This document shows positions 41,452 through 51,041 of a stretch of 64,000 nt of DNA, in pieces (positions within the stretch are counted from its first letter, which is position 1; each line of letters opens with the position of its first letter). Below the pieces are notes generated by a model, which ran no database searches, was not told where the DNA came from, and saw nothing but the letters and a program-made list of their open reading frames with translations. Both the position numbers and the translations under genes were made by a program. Source of the stretch: an uncultured Bacilli bacterium (lineage in GTDB: Bacteria > Bacillota_I > Bacilli_A > RF39 > UBA660); the NCBI GenBank assembly GCA_934183155.1, contig CAKPSB010000003.1:57559-121558 (forward strand), in the 5' to 3' direction.

Positions 41452-43217
41452 CTATCAATAAACCAATTAGCTGAAACATCACAACTATTACTAGATGGTG
41501 CTGGCATTGGTTTATCCATTTTAATTAAAACCGGTACATGAAAAGCACTACCAAAGCCTATACAATTACCGGGCTGTAAAATTCTAAGTCTCTTTACAAT
41601 ATCATTGGTAATATTTGGAACCATATCTTTAATATATTGAATATCTCTTGGATGTAACATTTTAAAAATCAAAAAATTATTACACTGCGAAATACAAGTT
41701 TCTGATAAATCTGATGGTCTTTGAGAAATAAGTCCTAACAAAACACCATACTTTCTTCCTTCTTTAGCAATACGTTCAAAAATATTATAACCTAATAATT
41801 TAACATCATTATCATTTTGAACATACCTATGTGCTTCTTCTAATATTATATGAAATGGAAGTGATGCTCTTTTTTCTAAATTTTTAGCATAATCAAATAA
41901 TAATTTTGAATAAATTTTAGTTATTATTTTAGCAAATCTGTCATCAACATAATTAATATTAAAGTTAATTATCTGAGCCTTTCGTCCATTTGGTGCCATA
42001 AGTAAATCTTTTATATATTCATCTCTTGTAACATATTTATCACACGCAAAATACTTTGCATACTCACCATTAAGTAAACTATGAAGACGAACTTTTAAAA
42101 CATTACATTCATCATACACTTTATCACTATTTAAAGCGCCCTCAGAAAGCAAAGCAAAATCTAAAGCCAACTTTAAATCATCAAGAGTATATTTAAATGA
42201 ACCATCTGGTAAAGTAAGTGAAATACTATTATCCAAAAATGACTGCATAAAATTAGTTATTAATTCAATTTCTCTTATTTTTCCAGAAGCATCAATAATT
42301 AAACATTGCTTTAAACTTCTAACATATCCTGGCTGATATATTTGAGTATCTAAATTCAAATCTTTCGTTTTATAAGTTGATAAAACCGAAAATATTTGGT
42401 CCCTTATTTGTGCAGCATTATGCCCACTTGATAAAATATCAAGTATTACTCTAGCAATAATATCATTTTTTTGTTTAATAACTTCTTTTTCATCTTGAGC
42501 AAAAACACTAACAAGTTTCAAAGCTTTTTCAATTATAGGAAGTTGAGTTGGAGATTCAGCATCCAATAAAAGTGCAATATCATCAGTAGTAAGTAACCAA
42601 AGAGGAATTTTTAAAATTTCCGTATCCCCTAATTTAGTATTAGTTGTATAAGCTTTAAAACTAACCTCAGGAACTTTTTTACTTATATCTTTAAAAGCAC
42701 TATGATACTCACCATAAGCATCAAATATAAAAATACTAGCACGATAAGCAACAGTTCTTTGCTTATCAAATATACTTTGAAGTAATTTAGCTACCCCCCA
42801 AGATTTACCAGAACCAGTGGAGCCAAACACCGCAAAATGACTAGCAAAAAAAGAATTAATATCAAAACCTATTTTAACACCAGAATAAATAGGACTCTCA
42901 CCAATTAAAACATCCTTTTTTTCTTGATAATCAGATACACTTATAATCATAGGTATTTTTTCTTTAGAAATTAGCTTTACAACTGCTCCAAAAGACGGCT
43001 TTCTAATAACACCAAAAACAAACTCATCGTTGACTATTTCACCAACTAAATTCACATAGGCAATTCCATTTTTAATATCAGCAATCTCGCCAACTAACAT
43101 TTTATCATTATCTTCCATAACAACATGTAAATTAATTAAGCTTTGAAATTTATCCAAATCAATACTTAACTTCAACAAAACTGTATCTTCTTCAATTCCA
43201 ATTATAGTTCCTAGCAT
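41445..43217 (-). CDS. HerA/VirB4-like hexameric ATPase
   Basis: The product has 590 residues with an N-terminal HAS-barrel-like part (about 1-100). The Walker A is GSTGSGKSWGVAKLL (near 130), and the Walker B HIILEEAHRY lies near 455. The following GRKYGVLLGLISQRPSDL and the arginine-finger region are as in HerA and the DUF87 group. HerA proteins are DNA translocases in end-resection, often paired with the NurA nuclease, which is absent here. The genes on either side are not defence genes. A housekeeping role in DNA handling is a cautious inference. Confidence 0.85.
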   Translation of the reverse strand: MLGTIIGIEEDTVLLKLSIDLDKFQSLINLHVVMEDNDKMLVGEIADIKNGIAYVNLVGEIVNDEFVFGVIRKPSFGAVVKLISKEKIPMIISVSDYQEKKDVLIGESPIYSGVKIGFDINSFFASHFAVFGSTGSGKSWGVAKLLQSIFDKQRTVAYRASIFIFDAYGEYHSAFKDISKKVPEVSFKAYTTNTKLGDTEILKIPLWLLTTDDIALLLDAESPTQLPIIEKALKLVSVFAQDEKEVIKQKNDIIARVILDILSSGHNAAQIRDQIFSVLSTYKTKDLNLDTQIYQPGYVRSLKQCLIIDASGKIREIELITNFMQSFLDNSISLTLPDGSFKYTLDDLKLALDFALLSEGALNSDKVYDECNVLKVRLHSLLNGEYAKYFACDKYVTRDEYIKDLLMAPNGRKAQIINFNINYVDDRFAKIITKIYSKLLFDYAKNLEKRASLPFHIILEEAHRYVQNDNDVKLLGYNIFERIAKEGRKYGVLLGLISQRPSDLSETCISQCNNFLIFKMLHPRDIQYIKDMVPNITNDIVKRLRILQPGNCIGFGSAFHVPVLIKMDKPMPAPSSNSCDVSANWFIDRG

Positions 43218-43248
43218 ATTATCACCTATATTAATTTTAACACAGAAA

Positions 43249-43276
43249 GAAAAAAATCAAACAATTAATGTTTGAT
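43249..43276 (-). terminator. Terminator of yqeG-yqeH
   Basis: ATCAAACA/TGTTTGAT hairpin with T6 on the minus strand, overlapping the yqeH stop. Confidence 0.8.
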
Positions 43277-44215
43277 TAAATAATCTACATTATCTAATAG
43301 ATGTAAAGTTATCATTGAATCTTTTTTAAATTTAATAAAACCCAATCCTTTAACAATTAAAACTTCATTTCTTTTAATTTTTATTTCATATTTTTTTAAA
43401 TCACAAAATTTATCTTTATACAATCTTTGAATTTTTAAATTATTTGACATATAAATAATAACATCAGTTTCATTAAAAAAATCAATTCGCATAAACTGCT
43501 CAAAAAGAAGACTTTGCCTACCTTTTATTTGATATATAATTGGTCTTATCTGTTTTACTGGCATTATCTTTTTTAAATTATCTTTATCCAACAAAAGCAT
43601 TAAACTACCACTATCTAAAATTCCTGGTGTATCTATAATTGTCAAATCAGCATTTATTCTATTACTAACAAGGTTCAAAGTAGTTGAAGGAAGATTACTA
43701 ACCGTAAGCTCACCATTACCACTTCCATAATTCTTAATTAATTTATTTATTAAAGTTGACTTACCAGCATTAGTAAATCCAACTACATAAACATTATTGC
43801 TCTTTTTATATTTTAATATTTTATGATAAAGTTCATCAAAATTATAATTATTTTTACTCGAAACAACAAGCTTGTCAATAAAAGATCCTTTTACTTGACT
43901 AAGCAACTTATCCTCACTAATATCCCTAGGTAATAAATCAGCTTTAGTCATAACAAACATAGTCGGACTTTTAAAATGTATATTTTCTATATTATATAAA
44001 TTTAAAAAATCTGAAACAAATAAAATCAAATCATCATTTTTATCAATTTCATTAATTTTTTTTTGATAATCCTTAAAAGGCATTTTTACATATTTGTTAT
44101 AATGAGTAATTTCAAAACAACGCCTACAAAATATACTATTTTCATTTTGTACATATCCTTCTTTATTCTCATCGGTAGTCTGTAAAAAAGCCCCACAACC
44201 AACACATTTATTCAT
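43265..44215 (-). CDS. yqeH: Ribosome-assembly GTPase YqeH
   Basis: YqeH is a circularly permuted GTPase needed for 30S assembly. The N-terminal zinc finger is CVGCG...CRRC. The GTPase motifs appear in permuted order: G4 MTKADLLP first, then G1 GFTNAGKSTLINKL, then G3 DTPGI. At 316 residues it is somewhat shorter than the roughly 370 of Bacillus. The start at 44215 (MNKCVGCG) has AGGAAG nearby and overlaps yqeG by eight nt. Confidence 0.93.
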   Translation of the reverse strand: MNKCVGCGAFLQTTDENKEGYVQNENSIFCRRCFEITHYNKYVKMPFKDYQKKINEIDKNDDLILFVSDFLNLYNIENIHFKSPTMFVMTKADLLPRDISEDKLLSQVKGSFIDKLVVSSKNNYNFDELYHKILKYKKSNNVYVVGFTNAGKSTLINKLIKNYGSGNGELTVSNLPSTTLNLVSNRINADLTIIDTPGILDSGSLMLLLDKDNLKKIMPVKQIRPIIYQIKGRQSLLFEQFMRIDFFNETDVIIYMSNNLKIQRLYKDKFCDLKKYEIKIKRNEVLIVKGLGFIKFKKDSMITLHLLDNVDYLIKH

Positions 44216-44729
44216 AATATCTTCCTTGACAAAATAAATCATTAGCTTGAAGCTTTTTCATTATTCTTCTTTCAAAATAACGATTTATTTTAGTTAAAAC
44301 AAAATCTTTATTACTAATAGGAACAATCAAAATAGTAGTAATACCAACTTTATTACCAACTTTAATATCTGTCATCATCTGATCACCAACAATAGCAACC
44401 TCATTTTCCGTATAATTATATTCTTTCAATAATTTTTTTAATTTACCAGTAAAAGGTTTTCTTGCATTAGCCACTCCATCAACGCCAAAATAATTCTTAA
44501 AGTTCTTTAAACGTAATTTAGGACTATTTGTAAAAAGGATAACTTTAAAACCTTTCTGCTTTAAACTTACAAATAAATCTTTAGCTTTTTTAATAGGCTC
44601 ACTACTTAAAGGAGAAACAACCGTATTATCTAAATCAAACAAAATACATTTAATTCCTCTATTCAAAAGAGATGAATAATCAATTGTATAAATACTTTTT
44701 TGATAAATATCAGGTAAATATTCTTCCAT
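44208..44729 (-). CDS. yqeG: YqeG-family HAD phosphatase
   Basis: This HAD-superfamily protein of subclass IIIA has 173 residues. Motif I is LFDLDNTVV with the nucleophile Asp, motif II is LFTNS, and the acidic motif is VGDQMMTDI. It lies upstream of yqeH as in many firmicutes. The substrate is unknown. The start at 44729 (MEEYLPD) follows AGGAGGGATATT; the frame from 44747 would include that site. Confidence 0.9.
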   Translation of the reverse strand: MEEYLPDIYQKSIYTIDYSSLLNRGIKCILFDLDNTVVSPLSSEPIKKAKDLFVSLKQKGFKVILFTNSPKLRLKNFKNYFGVDGVANARKPFTGKLKKLLKEYNYTENEVAIVGDQMMTDIKVGNKVGITTILIVPISNKDFVLTKINRYFERRIMKKLQANDLFCQGRYYE

Positions 44730-44793
44730 AATATCCCTCCTAATCATAACCTAATTTTAGCACATTCATTGAACTATCTTCAAGCGAATTAAA

Positions 44794-44828
44794 CAAAAAA
44801 GGTAATATTAATCTAATTTCATATTACC
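44794..44828 (-). terminator. Terminator of the 44808 carboxypeptidase gene
   Basis: GGTAATAT/ATATTACC hairpin with T6 on the minus strand, formed partly by the last codons of the gene. Confidence 0.75.
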
Positions 44829-45959
44829 CATAATCATATCCTTAACATTTCTCATAAATAAATTAATAAAATTTGCTTTATGTATATCATTAGAAACAGT
44901 TAAATTAATTGTTTTAATTGCTTTGTTATTCATCTTAATATACATTTTACCAACTATATCACCAGTTTTTAATGGAGCCCTTAATGTATCTACTTTTATA
45001 TCATAATCAATATTTTTTAATTTTTCACTTTTCTTTTCTACAACCACAGCTTTATCTTTAGGAATTACTTCAGCATATTTACTTTTCCCATTTTCAACCT
45101 TATATAAACCTATTTTTTTATTTTTAAGTAAATCAATACTTTTATATTGAGCAAAAGCATAATCAAGCATTTCACTTATTTCTTTATTTCTTATTTTACT
45201 AGTTTTCTGTCCCATAACAACCGCAATAATCCGCATACCATCATGTTTCGCCGTAGCCGTCATACAATAGCCGGCTCCTCGAGTAAAACCAGTTTTTAAT
45301 CCATCAACACCATCTTTAAATCTTACTAATTTATTAGTATTCACAAGCCATATCTTACGATCAGTATTTTCTCTTAAATATGTTTCATAAATACTTGTAT
45401 ATTTTAAAACATCTTTATGTTTAACAAGCTCTTTAGCTATTAATGCCATATCCCTACTAGAAGAATAGTGATCAGCCGTATCCAAACCATGAGGATTTTT
45501 AAAATTAGTATTTTTTAATCCAAGCTGTTTAGCTCTTTTATTCATCATATTTATAAAATTATTTTCATTTCCAGCAACAGCCTCAGATAAAGCAACCACA
45601 GCATCATTACCCGAAGCAATTGCTACACCTTTAAACAAATCACGAACAGTCATTTTTTCACCAGTTTCCAGCAAAATTTGACTACCACCCATCTTAGAAG
45701 CATTCTCACTAACAGTAACATTTTGATTCCACTTAATCACTCCATGATCAATTGCTTCAATAATAATTAACATACTCATCAATTTTGTCATTGAAGCCGG
45801 CGGAAGCTTTTCATCAGCGTTTTTTTCAAACAAAACCTTCCCCGTATCAGCCTCTAACAAAATAGCACTTTTAGCACTTTCAGCTAAAGGAATTTCATCT
45901 GCCTTAACACATACAGGCATAATTAAAATTATAAAAAAACAAATAATTAATTTTTTCAT
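44808..45959 (-). CDS. D-alanyl-D-alanine carboxypeptidase DacF/DacA-like
   Basis: The product has 383 residues with a signal peptide (KKLIICFFIILIMPVCVKA). The S11 motifs are complete: PPASMTKLMSML (SxxK), ASGNDAVVA (SGN) and GLKTGFTRGAG (KTG). A C-terminal beta domain (about 275-360) and a short amphipathic anchor follow. It removes D-Ala from peptidoglycan stem peptides. Given the sporulation genes, a DacF role in spore cortex is possible, but no spoIIAA-AB-sigF follows, so a vegetative DacA role is just as likely. Confidence 0.9.
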   Translation of the reverse strand: MKKLIICFFIILIMPVCVKADEIPLAESAKSAILLEADTGKVLFEKNADEKLPPASMTKLMSMLIIIEAIDHGVIKWNQNVTVSENASKMGGSQILLETGEKMTVRDLFKGVAIASGNDAVVALSEAVAGNENNFINMMNKRAKQLGLKNTNFKNPHGLDTADHYSSSRDMALIAKELVKHKDVLKYTSIYETYLRENTDRKIWLVNTNKLVRFKDGVDGLKTGFTRGAGYCMTATAKHDGMRIIAVVMGQKTSKIRNKEISEMLDYAFAQYKSIDLLKNKKIGLYKVENGKSKYAEVIPKDKAVVVEKKSEKLKNIDYDIKVDTLRAPLKTGDIVGKMYIKMNNKAIKTINLTVSNDIHKANFINLFMRNVKDMIMGNMKLD

Positions 45960-46003
45960 ATTACCACCTAATAAATGGTATGTTTATGAAACCTTTTTAT
46001 ACA

Positions 46004-46029
46004 ATAAAACTGCTATCATCAGCAGTTTT
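46004..46029 (-). terminator. Terminator of the small pilin pair
   Basis: AAAACTGCT/AGCAGTTTT with a six-nt loop, overlapping the last codons of the pilin gene. Confidence 0.7.
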
Positions 46030-46381
46030 GTTTCACAAAATTATACGAATATTGTTTTTTTGAATCATTATATTTTATTCTAACAACCCCACACAATCTT
46101 GAACCATCTTTAGGATCTTGAAGTAAAGATGAATCAAGAAAACCATCATCAGACAACTTATCAATACTTACATCATATGAACTATCATCAAGTGGCATCT
46201 TATCATCATTTACCACGCCCCATTTTTCAGCAGCTTTCTCTATTGTTGATATTTGAGTATTTGAAAGTGATGACTTTGTTTTATTAATAGTTCCAATAAC
46301 ATTTATAACAATTAAAGTAGCAATTATTCCCAAAATACATATAACAGCCAGTAACTCAATTAAAGTAAAACCTTTTCTCAT
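46019..46381 (-). CDS. Type IV pilin-like protein (second of pair)
   Basis: This is a 120-residue prepilin: MRKG-FTLIELLAVICILGII has the cleavage Gly, Phe+1 and Glu+5. The globular part is short and ends with a Cys pair (LCGVVRI...KQNC) that probably forms the D-loop disulfide. The start at 46381 overlaps the stop of the preceding pilin (ATGA) and has GGGGTG six nt upstream; a GTG at 46390 is less likely. It is a minor pilin or pseudopilin of a Gram-positive type IV pilus or competence system encoded elsewhere. Confidence 0.83.
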   Translation of the reverse strand: MRKGFTLIELLAVICILGIIATLIVINVIGTINKTKSSLSNTQISTIEKAAEKWGVVNDDKMPLDDSSYDVSIDKLSDDGFLDSSLLQDPKDGSRLCGVVRIKYNDSKKQYSYNFVKQNC

Positions 46382-46749
46382 TGAGGACACCCCGAAGGAA
46401 ATGTATATGTATATTTTATTTTATTACCACGTTCCGTACATATCAAAACACAAACAGCATCTAAATCACTTCCATCAGAGGGTAATTTTACATTCTCATC
46501 CAAATAACCATATTCTTGAAGATCCTTCACTGTAATACCTTTACATTTCGCATTATCAAAAACATATTTATTATCACTAACCCAATTTTGAGCCGCCAAA
46601 ATAATACTATTTTTTGTACTATCATCCGCATCTTTTTCGCTTTTCTTTATACTGCTCGTTACACCAGGAATAATAATCAATAAAATAGCTGATAAAATAA
46701 CAATAGTACCCAAAAGTTCAATCAAAGTAAACCCTTTATTCTTCATCAT
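46378..46749 (-). CDS. Type IV pilin-like protein (first of pair)
   Basis: This 123-residue prepilin has MKNKG-FTLIELLGTIVILSA with normal cleavage and Glu+5 positions. The domain has several Cys (AKCKG, AVCVLIC and SGCPQ). Its ATG lies inside the last codons of eno (14-nt overlap), so it is translated from the eno transcript. Coupling a pilin pair to enolase has no obvious functional meaning. Confidence 0.83.
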   Translation of the reverse strand: MMKNKGFTLIELLGTIVILSAILLIIIPGVTSSIKKSEKDADDSTKNSIILAAQNWVSDNKYVFDNAKCKGITVKDLQEYGYLDENVKLPSDGSDLDAVCVLICTERGNKIKYTYTFPSGCPQ

Positions 46750-47974
46750 TCAAATCCTCTTCAATTCTAAGTAATTCATTATATTTTCCAGTTCTATCAA
46801 CTCTAGACAAAGAGCCTGTTTTTATCTGTCCCAAAGAAAGGCCAACTGCTAAATCAGCAATAGATGTATCTTCAGTCTCCCCACTTCTGTGAGAAATAAT
46901 TGTATTAAAACCATTTTGTTTTGCTAAATTAATTGTCTCGAAAGTTTCAGTTATTGTACCAATTTGATTCATTTTAATTAAAATAGCGTTACCAGCGTGC
47001 ATATCAATTCCCTTTTGTAAATATTTTTTATTAGTAACAAATAAATCATCTCCAACAAGTTGAAGTCTATCTCCATACTTTTCAGTCATTTTTCTAAAGC
47101 CAGCCCAATCATTTTCATCAACCGGATCTTCAATAGAAATTATTGGATATTTATCAAGTAATGTTTGATAATAATCTACAAGTTCATCTGTTGTTAACTT
47201 CAACCCAGCACCCTTTAAATTATAAATTCCATTTTCATAAAATTCACTAGCCGCCACATCTAAAGCAAAATTAACATCTTTTCCAGGAATATAACCAGCC
47301 TTTGAGATAGCTTTCATAATCATATCCAAAGCCTCTTCATTAGTAGATAAATTAGGAGCAAATCCCCCCTCATCACCAACACCAGTATTATAACCATTTT
47401 TATTTAAAACATTTTTTAAATTATGAAACACCTCACTACCAATTCTTAATCTTTCCTTAAAAGTATTAGCATTTGGTACAATCATAAATTCCTGAAAATC
47501 TAATCCATTATCAGCATGCATACCACCATTTAAAATATTCATCATTGGTCTTGGAAGACTATAACTATCACCAACAAATTTATAAAGTGGCATATTTTTA
47601 CTCAAAGCTGCCGCTTTTAAATTAGCCAAAGAAATTCCAAGTATAGCATTAGCGCCATATTTTTCCTTATTTTCCGTTCCATCTAAATCAATTAAAGCCT
47701 TATCTATAAGTTTTTGATTATCACATTCCATACCAATTACTGCATATTTTAAAACATTATTAACATTATAAACAGCCTTTAAAACACCTTTACCCATATA
47801 TCGATTCTTATCGCCATCTCTAAGTTCTAAAGCCTCCCTTGTTCCAGTTGAAGCTCCAGAAGGAACAGCAGCTCTTCCTAAAATACCATTTTCTAAAATA
47901 ACATCAACCTCAACAGTAGGATTTCCTCTAGAATCCAATATCTCTCTTGCTTTAACATCTTTAATTTTTGACAT
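46736..47974 (-). CDS. eno: Enolase
   Basis: Enolase converts 2-phosphoglycerate to phosphoenolpyruvate in glycolysis. Seen are AREILDSRGNPTVEV, AAVPSGASTGTREALELRDGD, NGGMHADNGLDFQEFMI, the metal ligands in FALDVAASEFY and SIEDPVDENDW, and SHRSGETED. At 412 residues it is slightly short but complete. The start at 47974 (MSKIKD) follows GAGGAGTGATAAAC and overlaps the unknown gene upstream by 14 nt. Confidence 0.97.
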   Translation of the reverse strand: MSKIKDVKAREILDSRGNPTVEVDVILENGILGRAAVPSGASTGTREALELRDGDKNRYMGKGVLKAVYNVNNVLKYAVIGMECDNQKLIDKALIDLDGTENKEKYGANAILGISLANLKAAALSKNMPLYKFVGDSYSLPRPMMNILNGGMHADNGLDFQEFMIVPNANTFKERLRIGSEVFHNLKNVLNKNGYNTGVGDEGGFAPNLSTNEEALDMIMKAISKAGYIPGKDVNFALDVAASEFYENGIYNLKGAGLKLTTDELVDYYQTLLDKYPIISIEDPVDENDWAGFRKMTEKYGDRLQLVGDDLFVTNKKYLQKGIDMHAGNAILIKMNQIGTITETFETINLAKQNGFNTIISHRSGETEDTSIADLAVGLSLGQIKTGSLSRVDRTGKYNELLRIEEDLNDEE

Positions 47975-48533
47975 GTTTATCACTCCTCTCAAGCAAGTTA
48001 TACTTTTCAACGCATAAACAATAATTAGTTAAATTTTCCATATATTCACTACTATGACTTTTAATAAATTCACGATTAGCCTTTATAAGTAAAAGTTTAT
48101 AATTCATCCAAAAATCACAATCATATTCTATTGTTCCTAAAACATGTGGCCCCCTTAATTCCGGCACACCCTTAGGTGGAATATAAAAAATATCTTTAGC
48201 CATTATTCTTTCCTTTGTTTGATAAGAAATAGCATAATTTCTCGAAGTTATCTTACTTGTAAAAAAATCACCATTAAATATCAAATTCAACTTATCCAAA
48301 GCTGCCGCACAATCATCCTTAGCTTCTTTTATAACCTCATCATTACCAGGACCATATGGATTAAATTTTTTATTCAATATTTTTTTAAAAATCGTAAAAT
48401 TTATAATATCATCCATAGTACCATCTAAAAGATTTTGATTATAAAAATAATTAAATATTTCATCGAAATCATCTTTAAACATATTTTCATACATAGTTAT
48501 ATCATTAATAAGTTCATCACGTTCATCACCCAT
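47961..48533 (-). CDS. Hypothetical acidic protein upstream of enolase (190 aa)
   Basis: No family is recognized. The protein is soluble and mainly helical. It starts with a strongly acidic stretch (GDERDELINDITMYENMFKDD) and has a middle part NPYGPGNDEVIKEAKDDCAAALD. A conserved-looking motif IFYIPPKGVPELRGPHVLG precedes the helical tail. GGAGGTAACAT precedes the ATG, so expression is likely. It is translationally coupled to eno. Confidence 0.7.
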   Translation of the reverse strand: MGDERDELINDITMYENMFKDDFDEIFNYFYNQNLLDGTMDDIINFTIFKKILNKKFNPYGPGNDEVIKEAKDDCAAALDKLNLIFNGDFFTSKITSRNYAISYQTKERIMAKDIFYIPPKGVPELRGPHVLGTIEYDCDFWMNYKLLLIKANREFIKSHSSEYMENLTNYCLCVEKYNLLERSDKHVKN

Positions 48534-48590
48534 ATGTTACCTCCATATACTATCTAATTATAACATTTTCTAGAAAAAACGTAAAATATA

Positions 48591-48619
48591 TTGTATTTTT
48601 TTTTAATATATAGTATAAT
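48591..48619 (+). promoter_or_regulatory. Sigma-A promoter of tRNA-Arg
   Basis: TTGTAT, a 17-nt spacer and TATAAT, 19 nt before the tRNA. Confidence 0.75.
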
Positions 48620-48637
48620 CAAATTGTCATTTGAGTT

Positions 48638-48714
<77 letters not shown>

Positions 48715-48727
48715 TTTAGATATTAAA

Positions 48728-48754
48728 AAGTTTTGAGTTTTCAAAACTTTTTTT
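48728..48754 (+). terminator. Terminator of tRNA-Arg
   Basis: AAGTTTTGA-GTTT-TCAAAACTT followed by T6. The space from here to topA (48909) has no gene. Confidence 0.8.
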
Positions 48755-48871
48755 ATAGAAAATTTAATAAAAATACATCATTTAAAACTTAGTTGCCCCA
48801 ATGTTCAACTATTTTTTTATTTTAAAACAATGTTTAAATTACCTATTATATCAATCCATTTTTTAGCACCC

Positions 48872-48897
48872 AAAAAAAACACTTTTTGTGTTTTTTT
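48872..48897 (-). terminator. Terminator of topA
   Basis: AAAACAC/GTGTTTT hairpin with T8 on the minus strand, 12 nt past the topA stop. Confidence 0.75.
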
Positions 48898-48908
48898 CAT
48901 TAAAAATA

Positions 48909-50942
48909 CTATATTTTTTTTGTATAATCACATTCACTACATTTAATAATATCTTTTTTTTCAGTAAGCATTGCCCCACATTCTGGACACTTCTGGCCAA
49001 TCGGTTTATCCCAGTAAGCCGTTTTACATTTTGGATAATTATCACACCCATAAAATATTTTACCACGTCTTGTTGTTTTTTCAATTATTTTACCATCACA
49101 ATTTGGGCAATCACATATTACTGTATTTTCTTTTTTTTCTGCTTTAATATACTTGCATTCTGGAAAATTACTACAGGCCACAAACGAACCATACTTACCT
49201 TTTCTAATTACTAAATCATGGCCACATTCTGGACACTTCTCTCCAGTCTTTTCAGCTTCTTTTTTAGGTAACTTATCAAAAGCCTCCTTCACAGCCGGTT
49301 CAAAATCCTTATAAAATTTTTCCAATACTTCATACCAAATTTCTTTGCCATCAGCAATTTTATCTAAATCATCTTCCATATTAGCAGTATACTCAACATT
49401 AATAAGGTGATTAAAACATTCTTGTAATTTATCAGTAACTTCTATACCAGTTTCCGTTGGAATAAATTTTCTATCAACCAAATTAACATAACCTCTATTT
49501 TTAATGTTATCGATAATAGTCGCATAAGTACTTGGTCTACCAATACCAAGGTTATCCATCTCCTTAATAAGTTTTGCCTCAGTATAACGAGCAGGTGGTT
49601 CTGTAAAATGTTGTGAAGAAACTATATCATTTGCTACAATTACATTTGATTTATACTCATCAAATGGTGGTAAAGTACTATCTTTAATATCTTCATAATC
49701 ACTATAAACCTTCAAATAACCATCAAAAATAATAACTTGCCCAGTTGCTTTAAAATTATAATCTTTATTATTTAAAATAACCGTTGTTGCCTCAGTCTTA
49801 GCCGGAGCCATTAAACTAGCAAGAGTTCTATAATAAATCAATCTATATAATTTAAATTCATCGTCAGTCAAATATGGTTTTACACTTTCTGGTGTTCTTT
49901 TTATACTAGTTGGTCTTATTGCCTCATGAGCATCTTGAACATTCTCGGTCTTTTTGCTTTTCTTAACAGCACCAGTATATTCGCTACCATACTTATTTTC
50001 AATAAATTTATACGTTTCTGCCACAAATTCATTAGAAAGTCTAATTGAATCAGTACGCATATAAGTAATCAAACCAGATGTTTCTCCGCCCAAATCCATA
50101 CCTTCATATAACTTTTGAGCAACACTCATCGTTTTTTTAGATGAAAATCTTAATTTATTAGAAGCAGCTTGTTGAAGTGTACTTGTTGTAAATGGTGGTT
50201 TAGAAGATTTATTTTTATTTTTCTTATCAGTAGAAACTATTTCAAAAGCTTTAGTTAATTTATTTAAAACCTCATTAGCCTCATTTTCATCTTTAACCAC
50301 AATTTTTTTATTTTTATAAGCAAATAAATCAGCATCAAAATCATTAAAATTAGCCGTTATTGTCCAATATTCTTCTGAAATAAATGCTTGTATTTCTCTT
50401 TCTTTATCAACAATAAGTTTCAAAGCAACACTTTGAACACGTCCCGCTGAAGAACCATCAGTTTTAGATTGAATTAATTTACTCAATCTAAAACCAATTA
50501 TTCTATCTAAAATTCTCCTTGTTTCCTGACTATTTACTAAATTTTGATCAATTTTACCTTCATGTTTCATAGAATCAAGAACCGTATTTTTAGTAATTTC
50601 ATTAAAAGTTACTCTACTATAAGGTTTATCCTTTAACCCCAAACAATCATATAAATGCCACGCAATAGCCTCTCCTTCACGATCGGGATCGGTTGCAAGA
50701 TAAACTTTATCAACTTTTTTAGTTTCTTTTTTTAACTCATCTATTACACTTTTCTTACCTTTTATAGTTTTATAATCAGGCTTAAAATGATCTTCAATAT
50801 CAACTCCTAATCCATATTTACCCTTAGTTGAAAGATCTCTAATATGTCCCTTCGAAGAAGATACAATATAATCACTACCTAAATATTTACTAATAGATTT
50901 TACCTTTGTTGGAGACTCCACAATTACTAAACTCTTCCCCAT
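48909..50942 (-). CDS. topA: DNA topoisomerase I
   Basis: This type IA topoisomerase relaxes negative supercoils. It has the Toprim domain (MGKSLVIVESPTKVKSI; DPDREGEAIAWH), the catalytic Tyr in LITYMRTDS (near 300), and three C-terminal zinc-ribbon modules (CPECGHDLVIRKG, CDCPNCDGKI, CPECGAML). The product has 677 residues. The start at 50942 has AAAGGAGGTTGATT just before it. Confidence 0.97.
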   Translation of the reverse strand: MGKSLVIVESPTKVKSISKYLGSDYIVSSSKGHIRDLSTKGKYGLGVDIEDHFKPDYKTIKGKKSVIDELKKETKKVDKVYLATDPDREGEAIAWHLYDCLGLKDKPYSRVTFNEITKNTVLDSMKHEGKIDQNLVNSQETRRILDRIIGFRLSKLIQSKTDGSSAGRVQSVALKLIVDKEREIQAFISEEYWTITANFNDFDADLFAYKNKKIVVKDENEANEVLNKLTKAFEIVSTDKKNKNKSSKPPFTTSTLQQAASNKLRFSSKKTMSVAQKLYEGMDLGGETSGLITYMRTDSIRLSNEFVAETYKFIENKYGSEYTGAVKKSKKTENVQDAHEAIRPTSIKRTPESVKPYLTDDEFKLYRLIYYRTLASLMAPAKTEATTVILNNKDYNFKATGQVIIFDGYLKVYSDYEDIKDSTLPPFDEYKSNVIVANDIVSSQHFTEPPARYTEAKLIKEMDNLGIGRPSTYATIIDNIKNRGYVNLVDRKFIPTETGIEVTDKLQECFNHLINVEYTANMEDDLDKIADGKEIWYEVLEKFYKDFEPAVKEAFDKLPKKEAEKTGEKCPECGHDLVIRKGKYGSFVACSNFPECKYIKAEKKENTVICDCPNCDGKIIEKTTRRGKIFYGCDNYPKCKTAYWDKPIGQKCPECGAMLTEKKDIIKCSECDYTKKI

Positions 50943-51013
50943 AATCAACCTCCTTTAAAAACTAATATATCTTATACACTAAAGTTTTATAAATGTCAAT
51001 TAATTTAATTAAA

Positions 51014-51041
51014 CAAAAAAAGCTATAATCAACTTATAACT
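51014..51041 (-). terminator. Terminator of the pyrimidine-nucleoside phosphorylase gene
   Basis: Eight-bp hairpin AGTTATAA/TTATAGCT with T7 on the minus strand, partly within the last codons. Confidence 0.6.

Noticed and set aside
41445..43217. HerA-like ATPase as part of a phage-defence system
   Set aside because: No SIR2, DUF4297, NurA or other effector is adjacent. The neighbours are housekeeping and surface-protein genes.
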